Positions 8,704 through 16,510 of a stretch of 64,000 nt of DNA are shown piece by piece; the first letter of the stretch is position 1; the number at the start of each line of letters is the position of its first letter. This stretch comes from Effusibacillus lacus (GTDB taxonomy: Bacteria > Bacillota > Bacilli > Tumebacillales > Effusibacillaceae). The position numbers and the translations under genes were made by a program. The notes under the pieces were generated by a model. The model was not told where the DNA came from. It saw only the letters and a list, made by a program, of their open reading frames with translations, and searched no databases. The stretch covers positions 1-64,000 of the forward strand of contig NZ_BDUF01000024.1 in assembly GCF_002335525.1 (NCBI RefSeq), read 5' to 3'.

Positions 8704-8732
8704 TGCTATTATAAATATAGAAATCGCTTACA
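8704..8732 (+). promoter_or_regulatory. Extended -10 promoter with overlapping downstream cre (CcpA) site
   Basis: TGC followed by TATTAT (8704-8712) forms an extended -10 element; no good -35 is visible. Immediately downstream, AGAAATCGCTTACA at 8719-8732 matches the Bacillus cre consensus TGWAANCGNTNWCA at 13 of 14 positions. The position at or just after the start point is typical for CcpA roadblock repression. It suggests that the ligase gene has its own glucose-repressed promoter in addition to sigma-54 read-through. Confidence 0.65.
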
Positions 8733-8758
8733 ATCAAAGAAGCGGGGGAGTGGGGATA

Positions 8759-10705
8759 GTGACGAGCAAAGCAGTATGGGTTCCCGATCAGTCCTTGATT
8801 GAATCGACCCGTCTGTATCAGTGGATGAAGCAGCTTGGTTTTGACGACTATGAGAGTTTCTTGCAGGCATCTGTCAAAGACATCGCCTGGTTCTGGCAGG
8901 AGGCGGAACGGGTTCTCGGCATCGAGTGGTTCCGTCCTTATGAAACGACGCTTGATCTGTCTAAGGGCATCAAATGGCCCGACTGGTATGTGGGCGGCCA
9001 ATTGAATGTTGTTCACAACGCGGTTGACAAATGGGCGAAGAATCCGGCCACTTCCCAACAAACGGCGCTGGTTTGGGAAGGAGACGATGGTACGGTCAAA
9101 CGGTACACCTTTGCCGAACTCAGCAGCTGGGTGGCCCGTGTGGCACTGGGTCTTCGCAAACAGGGTATCGACAAAGGGGATCGAATCTCCATCTACATGC
9201 CGATGATTCCGGAGACGGTTGTGGTGATGCTGGCTGCGGCAAAAATCGGGGCCATGTTCTCCCCGGCATTCTCCGGTTACGGAGCCGATGCGGTGGCAAC
9301 AAGACTGAACGCGGCAACAGCGAAAATGCTGGTCACAGCGGACGGGTTCCTGCGGCGCGGCAAAGCGGTTCCGATGAAAGAGGAAGCGGACAAGGCGGCT
9401 GCCATGGCTCCTTCAGTGGAGAAGGTAGTGGTCGTAAGAAGGTTGGGCCGGGACATTCCGTGGACGGAAGGACGGGACATGGACTGGAGTGAATTGGATT
9501 CCGCCACAGGGGCTGCCTCCACCCAAATCATGAACAGTTCCGATCCGTTAATGCTGTTGTATACATCCGGGACTACCGGGAAGCCGAAAGGGGCGGTTCA
9601 TACCCATGCGGGATTCCCGTTGAAGGCAGCCTTTGACGCAGGCATTTGCATGGACCTGAAACAGGGAGATACCCTGTTCTGGGTCACCGATATGGGCTGG
9701 ATGATGGGACCGTTCATGATCTTCGGGGCCTTACTCAATGGTGCGGCTGCGGTGCTCTACGAAGGATCGCCCGATTATCCGGAGCCGGATCGGTTGTGGA
9801 AACTGACAGCCGATCACCGCGTGACGCATCTGGGCATATCGCCCACCCTGATCCGCTCCCTTATGAAACATGGGGAGTCCTGGGTGAAGAAGCACGACAT
9901 CAGCAGTCTGCGGGTCATCGGGTCCACGGGGGAACCCTGGAACCCGGAACCCTGGATGTGGCTTTTTGAACGGGTTGGCAACAGCCGAATCCCCATTTTC
10001 AACTATTCAGGCGGCACAGAGATCTCCGGCGGCATTCTTGGCAATGTGCTGGTTCGTCCGATTGGACCCGTCACCTTCAACTCTCCGCTGCCGGGCATGG
10101 ATGTTCAGGTTTATGACGAGCACGGGCAGCCGGTTCGCAACACAGTCGGCGAGTTGGTGATCAAACAGCCTTGGGTCGGCATGACCAACGGTTTCTGGCA
10201 GGAACCCGAAAGATATGAGAGCGCCTACTGGAACCGCTGGCCCGACACCTGGGTCCACGGGGATTGGGTAACACTTGATGATGAAGGCTTCTGGACCATC
10301 ACAGGCCGTTCCGACGATACATTGAACGTGGCAGGAAAACGCTTGGGGCCGGCGGAAGTGGAATCGGTTCTCGTAGGTCATCCGGCAGTGCTGGAGGCGG
10401 GAACCATTGGAGTCCCGGATGAGTTGAAAGGGGAAGTGGCCGTCTGTTTTGTCGTCCTGAGACCGGGTCATGAAATGACAGACAAACTGCGGCAAGAGCT
10501 GCTGGACCTGGTGGCTGACAAACTGGGCAAAGCCCTCCGCCCGAAAACTCTCTACTTCGTAAACGACCTGCCAAAGACCCGAAACGGCAAGATCCTGCGC
10601 CGGGCCATGCGAGCCGCTTACCTTGACAAAGATGCAGGCGACCTGTCTTCACTGGAAAACCCGGATGCGGTGGAAACGGTTCGCAAACTTGCACATAATA
10701 ACTGA
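8759..10705 (+). CDS. Acyl-CoA synthetase of the acetyl-CoA synthetase family
   Basis: A 648-residue AMP-forming ligase. An acetyl-CoA-synthetase N-terminal segment (residues about 25-85) precedes the adenylation core with P-loop LLYTSGTTGKPKGAVHTH, then WVHGDW and the hinge region ITGRSDDTLNVAGKRLGP. The C-terminal catalytic lysine lies in KTRNGKILRR. GTG 8759 is chosen over GTG 8750 for its spacing from GGGGGAG. Family members activate acetate, propionate or acetoacetate. Beside a 3-hydroxybutyrate dehydrogenase, acetoacetate is an attractive substrate, but acetate is equally possible. The cre site fits catabolite repression as known for acsA. A terminator follows directly. Confidence 0.88.
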   Translation: MTSKAVWVPDQSLIESTRLYQWMKQLGFDDYESFLQASVKDIAWFWQEAERVLGIEWFRPYETTLDLSKGIKWPDWYVGGQLNVVHNAVDKWAKNPATSQQTALVWEGDDGTVKRYTFAELSSWVARVALGLRKQGIDKGDRISIYMPMIPETVVVMLAAAKIGAMFSPAFSGYGADAVATRLNAATAKMLVTADGFLRRGKAVPMKEEADKAAAMAPSVEKVVVVRRLGRDIPWTEGRDMDWSELDSATGAASTQIMNSSDPLMLLYTSGTTGKPKGAVHTHAGFPLKAAFDAGICMDLKQGDTLFWVTDMGWMMGPFMIFGALLNGAAAVLYEGSPDYPEPDRLWKLTADHRVTHLGISPTLIRSLMKHGESWVKKHDISSLRVIGSTGEPWNPEPWMWLFERVGNSRIPIFNYSGGTEISGGILGNVLVRPIGPVTFNSPLPGMDVQVYDEHGQPVRNTVGELVIKQPWVGMTNGFWQEPERYESAYWNRWPDTWVHGDWVTLDDEGFWTITGRSDDTLNVAGKRLGPAEVESVLVGHPAVLEAGTIGVPDELKGEVAVCFVVLRPGHEMTDKLRQELLDLVADKLGKALRPKTLYFVNDLPKTRNGKILRRAMRAAYLDKDAGDLSSLENPDAVETVRKLAHNN

Positions 10706-10728
10706 CAACTTGCTTTTAAGGATCGAGT

Positions 10729-10759
10729 CCGCTCTTTGTTAGTAAAGGGCGGCTTTTTT
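10729..10759 (+). terminator. Rho-independent terminator after the acyl-CoA synthetase gene
   Basis: CCGCTCTTT pairs with AAAGGGCGG (one G-T pair) around a six-base loop and is followed by CTTTTTT. It ends the sigma-54 operon and lies tail-to-tail with the toxin gene. Confidence 0.85.
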
Positions 10760-10781
10760 CTCGCGGGCGACTAGAATTTTC

Positions 10782-11027
10782 TCAGAATGTCTGGTGTCCA
10801 ATGGCATGAACGATCAACGTATCGCCAGTGTTCTCAAAGATTATTCGGATATCCATGTTTACATAGGCTTCCCAAAAAGCAGTTCCTCGGATCTTATGAA
10901 TCTGTAGAGAGGGATACCTCGGATCCTGTGCCAACATCCTGAGCGCCTTTCGAGCCTGTTTTTGTTCGATCCCGGTAAGTTTATCAAAGTCTTCTCGAAA
11001 AGGATCAGTTAGAAGAATCGTCGGCAT
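10782..11027 (-). CDS. RelE/ParE-family toxin
   Basis: An 81-residue basic protein with the RelE/ParE pattern: FREDFDKLTGIEQKQARKALRML, then a central IRG, FWEAYVNMDIRIIFENTGDTLIVHAIGH. Members cleave mRNA at the ribosome or inhibit gyrase. The beta-strand with R and the terminal HAIGH fit the mRNA-cleaving mRNase-like group, but which activity applies is not clear. Its ATG lies inside the end of the upstream antitoxin gene (23-bp overlap), so the two are translated together. Confidence 0.82.
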   Translation of the reverse strand: MPTILLTDPFREDFDKLTGIEQKQARKALRMLAQDPRYPSLQIHKIRGTAFWEAYVNMDIRIIFENTGDTLIVHAIGHQTF

Positions 11028-11307
11028 CCTCTTCCTCCCCTAACTCCTTTAATAGCTCGTCCACATTCTCAAACTTCTTGTAATTTCCCTTTTCAAGAGC
11101 TTCAAGGCTGCGTTTTATTCGTTCCTGCCATTCTTTGGTCCAAAAGTATTCTTGGGACTTATCGTGCCAAGCAACCGGTCTAATAAAAATACCACCGTCT
11201 CGCTCTTGAATCAGTACATGGTCGCCTTCCTGCAAGTTTAAATCCTTTGCCATCTGCGCCAGACTGATAAGCATACGTTTTTGCACTTGCTGTATAATTT
11301 GCTTCAT
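11005..11307 (-). CDS. AbrB/MazE-type antitoxin
   Basis: A 100-residue acidic protein. The N-terminal half resembles an AbrB swapped-hairpin domain (QVQKRMLISLAQMAKDLNLQEGDHVLIQERDGGIFIRPV), which binds DNA. The C-terminal part is charged (LEALEKGNYKKFENVDELLKELGEEEDAD) and probably wraps the toxin. ATG 11307 is used rather than upstream starts because AAAGGTGG precedes it. It should neutralise the downstream RelE-type toxin and autorepress the pair. Confidence 0.8.
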   Translation of the reverse strand: MKQIIQQVQKRMLISLAQMAKDLNLQEGDHVLIQERDGGIFIRPVAWHDKSQEYFWTKEWQERIKRSLEALEKGNYKKFENVDELLKELGEEEDADDSSN

Positions 11308-11410
11308 ACCAAAACCACCTTTACAGTTTATCTGCAAATACAGCATAACACAACTATATTTTAGAAACAACAAATGCTAAGCATAAACGTCAAGAAACAG
11401 GAGGTGCTTT

Positions 11411-11470
11411 GTGAAATTTGTTTTGTTAAAGTATATTGTTGGTGATGTCCCTGTTTTGGTGAACCGATAA
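11411..11470 (+). CDS. Very small open reading frame with a strong ribosome binding site
   Basis: GTG 11411 lies six bases after a near-perfect AGGAGGTG (11399-11406) and opens a 19-codon frame (MKFVLLKYIVGDVPVLVNR). After its TAA, the next frame, which is that of the methyltransferase, reads DKYQCPTCGV before the methyltransferase start. A zinc-ribbon-like CPTCG so close suggests either a leader peptide or a small zinc-ribbon gene broken by a frameshift. I recognise no family. Confidence 0.35.
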   Translation: MKFVLLKYIVGDVPVLVNR

Positions 11471-11501
11471 ATATCAATGTCCAACATGCGGGGTGATTCC
11501 A

Positions 11502-12089
11502 GTGAATAAAATATCCCCCGGAATCTATGACTTCTTCATGCAGCCATTGGAAAAGAAATGGTTCCGGTCCATCCGAGAAAAACTGCTTTCAGAAGCGGAA
11601 GGCGATGTGCTGGAAATTGGATGTGGAACCGGTATCAATTTTTCACTGTACCGTGATGTCCACAGTGTTACTGCAATCGATCCGAATCCCTTGATGATGG
11701 AACGTTCCGCAGCACGCCTACAGCAAGCTCGTGTACCGATAAACTGCATAATTGCAAATGCGGAATCCCTTCCTTTCCCCGACAGTTCGTTTGATACCGT
11801 GGTTGCAACATTGGTGCTTTGTTCCATTCCCAATCCGGAAAAAGCATTGCAGGAATTGAGGAGAGTCCTGAAACCCAACGGAAAAGCGCTGTTCTTTGAA
11901 CATGTAGCCATGGAAATCCGATGGTTGCGATTTTTGCAGGACATGCTGACCCCTCTTTGGAGGAGGGTTTGTGACGGCTGTCATCTCAACCGGCACTCCC
12001 AAGAGCTGATACAAAAGTCCGGTTTCAGGATTGTTTCCGTTAACGGGCACTGGAACAACTTGTTCCTTGAAATCAGGGCTGAAAAGTAG
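11502..12089 (+). CDS. Class I SAM-dependent methyltransferase
   Basis: A 195-residue cytoplasmic methyltransferase of the UbiE/Methyltransf_11 type. Motif I VLEIGCGTGINF lies near residue 35, the acidic end of strand 2 is in VTAIDPN, and motif IV-like FDTVVATLVLCSIPNPEKAL follows. The C-terminal region (FEHVAMEIRWLRFLQDMLTPLWRRVCDGCHLNR) resembles proteins that act on lipids or quinones, but the substrate is unknown. GTG 11502 is preferred over GTG 11493 because GGGGTGA is then correctly spaced. It stands alone between the toxin-antitoxin pair and spoIIR. Confidence 0.82.
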   Translation: MNKISPGIYDFFMQPLEKKWFRSIREKLLSEAEGDVLEIGCGTGINFSLYRDVHSVTAIDPNPLMMERSAARLQQARVPINCIIANAESLPFPDSSFDTVVATLVLCSIPNPEKALQELRRVLKPNGKALFFEHVAMEIRWLRFLQDMLTPLWRRVCDGCHLNRHSQELIQKSGFRIVSVNGHWNNLFLEIRAEK

Positions 12090-12139
12090 TCCGAAGCAAA
12101 CTCAATACGCTCTGAATCTACTAAATGATTGAGAGACAA

Positions 12140-12168
12140 GTATAAAACTTCCTGTCCGCGACCATACT
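12140..12168 (+). promoter_or_regulatory. Candidate sigma-F promoter of spoIIR
   Basis: GTATA (12140-12144) fits the sigma-F -35 GYWTA. After 15 bases, GACCATACT matches GGNRANANT at four of six fixed positions. Spacing is ideal and spoIIR is a known forespore sigma-F target, but the -10 match is imperfect. Confidence 0.45.
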
Positions 12169-12217
12169 GAGGATACCGAAATACACGTTATGGGTTGTGG
12201 GTAGGAGGAAGCGGAAC

Positions 12218-12922
12218 ATGCGGGTACGAAGTCGGGTTCTGGCGGGAGTTGCGGGATGGGTTTTGGCAGGAACGCTGTTAACGGGATCCCAGGCGGGATT
12301 TGTTGCAAGTGCTGACGAATATGCAGGGACAACGGTGGTGGATGAGGAAGCTCCCCTGATTCCGAATGACGCAGTCCGCCTGCGGATCATTGCCAACTCT
12401 GACTCACCGGAGGATCAGGCACTCAAGCGTCAGATTCGCGACCGCATCATAGATGAAGTGGGCCGTCGTCTGCGGGGTGCCGGGGACAGGCAACAGGCAC
12501 GGCAGGTTATTGAGGCGAATGTGCCAATTTTTACCCTCATGGCGGCACAAGCAGTTAAAGAAGCGGGTTACTCCTATACTGTCAAAACCGACTATGGCAG
12601 GGTCCCGTTCCCGACCAAGGTCTATGGGAACAACGTCTATCCGGCAGGCGAATACGAGGCATTAAGAATCGTCGTGGGAGAAGGAAAAGGGCAGAACTGG
12701 TGGTGCGTGCTGTTCCCGCCCCTCTGTTTCGTGGATCTGGCCAACGGCGATGCCGTGCAGGCCAAAGACATGGAAGCGAAATCCGAACCGCTGGCAACCA
12801 TTGAAGTCCCGGCGGGTGAGAATCAAACAGCCCAGATGGTCCAAGTGCGCCTGGGGATTGTGGACGGTCTGAAATCCCTGTTTGAAAAAATTGGCGAATT
12901 CCTCAAGTCTCTCTTTGCCTGA
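12218..12922 (+). CDS. spoIIR: Stage II sporulation protein R
   Basis: A 234-residue protein made in the forespore and exported to the intermembrane space, where in B. subtilis it triggers SpoIIGA to process pro-sigma-E in the mother cell. A signal-like hydrophobic segment covers residues about 8-30. The conserved core begins with DAVRLRIIANSDSPEDQALKRQIRD, and the motif GKGQNWWCVLFPPLCFVD is diagnostic. ATG 12218 follows GGAGG at nine bases and is preferred to GTG 12197. The last 20 bases overlap the 3 prime end of nosF on the other strand. Confidence 0.95.
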   Translation: MRVRSRVLAGVAGWVLAGTLLTGSQAGFVASADEYAGTTVVDEEAPLIPNDAVRLRIIANSDSPEDQALKRQIRDRIIDEVGRRLRGAGDRQQARQVIEANVPIFTLMAAQAVKEAGYSYTVKTDYGRVPFPTKVYGNNVYPAGEYEALRIVVGEGKGQNWWCVLFPPLCFVDLANGDAVQAKDMEAKSEPLATIEVPAGENQTAQMVQVRLGIVDGLKSLFEKIGEFLKSLFA

Positions 12923-13640
12923 GATCCGGTTTCGCCGACTCCGAGAACGCACCAATGAGTCCCATTGCTCCATACTGGTTCCGGTATTGTTCGATCGGAC
13001 CGGAACTGACAATACACCCTTCCCGCAAAAACACGGCCTGATCGGCCGTTTCTTCGGCAATCCCCAGGTTGTGGGTGGAGAAGATCACCGATTGGCCCGC
13101 TTTCTTCACGGTGTTCAGCAGGGATACAAAGGACCGCATCCAATAAGGGTCGAGCCCGTTTGTCGGCTCATCCAGAATCAGCAAGGGCGGATCGGCCAGC
13201 AGTGCCTGGGCGAACAACAGCCTTTGGCGCATCCCTTTGGAAAAACCGGATACCTGCCGGTTCGCCACTTCTGACAGACCTACCAACTCCAGCGTCTGAT
13301 CCGCTTTGTCACGGGATACACCCCGTAGTTCGGCAAAAAAGCCTAGAGTTTCCCGGGCGGTCAAGGACTGGCCAAACTGGAAGTCGTCCGGCATATAGCC
13401 GATTTTTCCGGCAAATTCTTTCCGGCTGTGTTTCCACTCCAGGCCGCACACCCTGATCGTTCCCGAAGACGGCTGCAGAATGCCGGCGATCATACGGAGA
13501 ATCGTGCTCTTGCCGGCACCGTTGCCACCGCACAGCGCCAATACTTGTCCGGCAGACAGCCGCAGGGAAAATGGCTGGACAATTATTTTTTCGCCAATTG
13601 TCTTGCTTACGTTATCCAACTCCAGGACGGTCTTAACCAC
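12903..13640 (-). CDS. nosF: ABC transporter ATP-binding protein, NosF-like
   Basis: A 245-residue ATPase with Walker A GGNGAGKS near residue 35, signature SGFSKGMRQR and Walker B LLILDEPTNGLD. In denitrifiers, NosF works with the permease NosY and the periplasmic NosD in maturing the copper centre of nitrous oxide reductase. GTG 13640 follows AGAGG and overlaps the nosY stop by eight bases. Identity rests mainly on operon order, because such ATPases are similar across families. It is the last gene of the reverse-strand operon and overlaps spoIIR tail-to-tail. Confidence 0.8.
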   Translation of the reverse strand: MVKTVLELDNVSKTIGEKIIVQPFSLRLSAGQVLALCGGNGAGKSTILRMIAGILQPSSGTIRVCGLEWKHSRKEFAGKIGYMPDDFQFGQSLTARETLGFFAELRGVSRDKADQTLELVGLSEVANRQVSGFSKGMRQRLLFAQALLADPPLLILDEPTNGLDPYWMRSFVSLLNTVKKAGQSVIFSTHNLGIAEETADQAVFLREGCIVSSGPIEQYRNQYGAMGLIGAFSESAKPDLRQRET

Positions 13641-14457
13641 GGTATCTGCCTCTTTCCCAAAAATAAATCGCAAGACCCAATGACTCTCCGATCCACACAA
13701 GGTACCCGGCCAGGAAGACAAGGGTGCCCATCGGGCGTTCCGCCCAGTTGACCCACCTGTAATACTCCGGTCCAAAGACAGAACCGCCCCCCAGCTTCAT
13801 GACGGCAAATACCCGGACAAATTCGGCCGGATTCAGGAGGGTAAGCACCTCCAGCGACGGCTGGATCATCCAATAGGGAAGAAAGCCCAGGACGGACAGC
13901 AGCAGGGTGGGCCAAGCCAATATGGTCGCAAACCAGATCCCTACAGCATAGGTCAAAGCTTGCCAGCGGTTGCGGGACAAACTGCCGATCCAAACAGCAA
14001 TCCCCAGATATAACAGGACAATCCCAATCGAGAACAACAGCAGGGACAAAAGGGACTCAAGAGCAAACGAGTGTCCCACAAGGGACCCGACAATGCCTGA
14101 CAGGCCGTACGCAAAGCAGGTAATGGCCAGCAGCACTGCCGTCAACCCCATAAACTTCCCAATCAACAGTGCGGATGAGGAAAGCGAATAGGTGGACAGC
14201 AGCTGCCAACTGCCATCCTCTTTCTCGGAAGTGACAGAGAAAGAGCCAAGCAATAGGGTCATCAGCGGCAGCAGGTACAAAGTCAGGTTCATCATGGTTC
14301 CAGCAGCGTGGGTATACCCTTGCATGTTGTATGCATTCTGGGATTGTATCAACAGCAGCGCCAAACTGAACAGGGTGAACAGAGCCAGAAATGAGTAGGA
14401 CCAGGGGTTGCGAAATCCCAGTTTGATTTCCCGCTTGGCGACGATCCAGAAATTCAC
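13633..14457 (-). CDS. nosY: ABC-2 type permease, NosY-like
   Basis: A 274-residue membrane protein with about six helices. The opening NFWIVAKREIKLGFRNPWSYSFLALF and the internal ATLAWP-like segments are typical of the NosY/GldA group of ABC-2 permeases. The start is GTG 14457, 20 bases after the nosL stop. It overlaps nosF by eight bases. With NosF it should form the transporter that supplies or energises assembly of a copper-sulfur centre outside the membrane. Confidence 0.82.
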   Translation of the reverse strand: MNFWIVAKREIKLGFRNPWSYSFLALFTLFSLALLLIQSQNAYNMQGYTHAAGTMMNLTLYLLPLMTLLLGSFSVTSEKEDGSWQLLSTYSLSSSALLIGKFMGLTAVLLAITCFAYGLSGIVGSLVGHSFALESLLSLLLFSIGIVLLYLGIAVWIGSLSRNRWQALTYAVGIWFATILAWPTLLLSVLGFLPYWMIQPSLEVLTLLNPAEFVRVFAVMKLGGGSVFGPEYYRWVNWAERPMGTLVFLAGYLVWIGESLGLAIYFWERGRYRG

Positions 14458-14477
14458 CTGCCACTCACTTCCCTTTT

Positions 14478-14996
14478 TTAGTGAGCATTTTGCTGCATGT
14501 TAGGCTGCTGTTTCATTTGTTTCATCATTTCCATGTTGCGTTCCCAGCTATGTGTTTCCAGATCGGCCGGGGTCAGCAGTTTCCCTTTTTTCTGCTCGTC
14601 AATATACTTTTGTGCCGCGGCTTTGTCTTTAAACGAGAGAACTCCGTAGGCCATTGCCGTTTTGAAATCTTTGTCGTAAGCAAATGTGGCATTCTCCAGT
14701 TTGATCCACTCTTTGGAGTTGAAATCGCGGACAAAGCGCGCCTGAATTTGATCTTTTCCGTTCTTGGTGCTCCATGCATTCTGGCAGCCGATGTCGTCGA
14801 ACTTCAGCACCTTGCCGTTTTTCAGGATGGTTTCGGTTGCATTGTGGTCATCGGGAACCAGCATGTTGCACACATCACACTTGTCCACGCCGGCGGCGAT
14901 AGCCACCGGTTTTGCTTCTTCCCGGCCGCATCCCGCAACCAGTACGGATGTCAAAAACAGACTTCCAAACAGTACGGTAAAAATTTTCTTCATCAT
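14478..14996 (-). CDS. nosL: NosL-like copper-binding lipoprotein
   Basis: A 172-residue lipoprotein with lipobox LVAGC near residue 23. The CDVCNMLVPDD motif (Cys, Cys, Met) is the NosL Cu(I)-binding signature, and the fold continues with FDDIGCQNAW. In N2O reducers, NosL delivers copper to NosZ. ATG 14996 or 14993 can start the protein. I take 14996, which shares ATGA with the nosD stop and implies coupling. The Met/Gln/His-rich tail (MKQMKQQPNMQQNAH) may bind additional copper. Confidence 0.88.
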   Translation of the reverse strand: MMKKIFTVLFGSLFLTSVLVAGCGREEAKPVAIAAGVDKCDVCNMLVPDDHNATETILKNGKVLKFDDIGCQNAWSTKNGKDQIQARFVRDFNSKEWIKLENATFAYDKDFKTAMAYGVLSFKDKAAAQKYIDEQKKGKLLTPADLETHSWERNMEMMKQMKQQPNMQQNAH

Positions 14997-16324
14997 ATTC
15001 GTTTTACCCCTTTTCGGAAAAATGGGACTGCACCAGCGAGAAACAGAATGCAGCTGACCCACAGGGCTGACGGCTGGGATTCATCGGATGAGGGCGGAGG
15101 ATGGACCGGCCGCATCAACGGCGATTCGTCTGTCATCCAATTGCCGGTGTCATTTTGGAACATGGACTCCAGAACGAACATGCCCGGTGCGTTAAACAGA
15201 ATCTGCAGGGAGGGGATCGCATTCGTTACCGTCAGAAAAAACGGATCCGCCTTATAAGGAAGGTCGCTGCGTCCTGAGCCTGAGAAATCGATACCCTGAT
15301 GGTCGTCCCAGAAATTTTCGCGCAATTGATTGTTGTGGCTGTCTTCCGCCTGCACCTGAATGACGTTGGAGATAAAATCATTGCGGAACAACCGGTTGTT
15401 TTCCGAACTAGACAATTGCGCACCCACGAAATTATGCAGAAGCTGATTGTCTGAGATGTCATTGGAGGCGGATTGTTCCACATATAACCCGACCCGGTTG
15501 CCTTCAATCCGATTGCCCGTTACAACCGAATTGGCTGCCTCATACAGCAGGATTCCCTGGGAATGGACATTGTCACTGGATTTGATAAACCGGTTGCCAT
15601 TGATTTCCGTTCTGTCGGCTTCCATCACCATGGCGCCCGTAACATTTCGGACCGATTCGTTTCGGCGAATGTCCGTGTCTTCCGCATACATCACATGAAT
15701 TGCATAGCGGGAATTTTCCACCCGGCTGTCGGCAATTTCGTTCCGGTGGCTTTTCTCCAGATAGATCCCGTCCTGGACTCCTAAGAGGAAAGCCCCCCGG
15801 ATCACATTGTCGTGTGAATCGAACAGATCAATGCCGTTGCCCTGGTTCATAAACGACGTATCTCCGGCCTGAGGGTCTGCCGTGCCCTCGATGCGAATGT
15901 CCTCCAGTATGCTGCCGCTGGCTCCTTCCAGTTTCAGACCGATGCCGCGGGTAGAAATCTTGAGATTGCGCAGCTTGTTGTTGAAGCCTTTCAGCAGGAC
16001 GACCACCTGTTCAGGGTTGTTGCGCGGGTCAATAATGGTCAGACCTGACACTTCAACCTGACTGGCGTGTATCAACAAAGCGGGTTGTTCCCCTTTTGCC
16101 GCTATTCGCACGTCCCCCTCGGGTTTGATTGTGAGCGATTTGGTTATGACGATCGGTCCCTCATACAAATCGGAAGGAACTACAATCGTTTCACCGGGCT
16201 TCGCACGGTCAATCATCGATTGCAAATCCGGTTCGGCTCTCGCGGGGGAAGCCAAGTGAAACGAGACGGCGGTCGCTGCTGTTGCGATGATGAAAGCTGT
16301 TGCCAATATGCGGGATGCCTGCAA
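14993..16324 (-). CDS. nosD: NosD-like exported right-handed beta-helix protein
   Basis: A 443-residue secreted protein. A signal peptide (residues 1 to about 26, ending SPARA) is followed by a parallel beta-helix of about 12 turns with recurring NDFxxN-type coils (EGNRVGLYVEQSASNDISDN) and a C-terminal membrane segment (ALWVSCILFLAGAVPFFRKG). TTG 16324 follows GGAGGGGGG by seven bases and gives a clean signal peptide; longer frames upstream lack support. NosD partners NosF/NosY in copper-centre assembly of nitrous oxide reductase. No nosZ or nosR flanks it. First gene of the reverse-strand operon, divergent from the GNAT gene. Confidence 0.88.
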   Translation of the reverse strand: MQASRILATAFIIATAATAVSFHLASPARAEPDLQSMIDRAKPGETIVVPSDLYEGPIVITKSLTIKPEGDVRIAAKGEQPALLIHASQVEVSGLTIIDPRNNPEQVVVLLKGFNNKLRNLKISTRGIGLKLEGASGSILEDIRIEGTADPQAGDTSFMNQGNGIDLFDSHDNVIRGAFLLGVQDGIYLEKSHRNEIADSRVENSRYAIHVMYAEDTDIRRNESVRNVTGAMVMEADRTEINGNRFIKSSDNVHSQGILLYEAANSVVTGNRIEGNRVGLYVEQSASNDISDNQLLHNFVGAQLSSSENNRLFRNDFISNVIQVQAEDSHNNQLRENFWDDHQGIDFSGSGRSDLPYKADPFFLTVTNAIPSLQILFNAPGMFVLESMFQNDTGNWMTDESPLMRPVHPPPSSDESQPSALWVSCILFLAGAVPFFRKGVKRI

Positions 16325-16510
16325 TCGGATACCCCCCTCCGTAATGATGTTTGTAAGGATAGTATAGCGGATATACATAAAATGAATTGTTAACAAGATT
16401 TGAAAACTTTTGTTCCTGCAGGGGAGCCGATGAGCGGGATTCAAGGAATGAAAGTGTACAAGTTTGCATATTCTGGCAGCAAAATGCAAGTCTACCGGGA
16501 GGATGGAAGA

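Noticed and set aside
14997-15062. Longer N-terminus for NosL
   Set aside because: The extra residues have no signal peptide character; the lipoprotein signal starts at the Met at 14996 or 14993.
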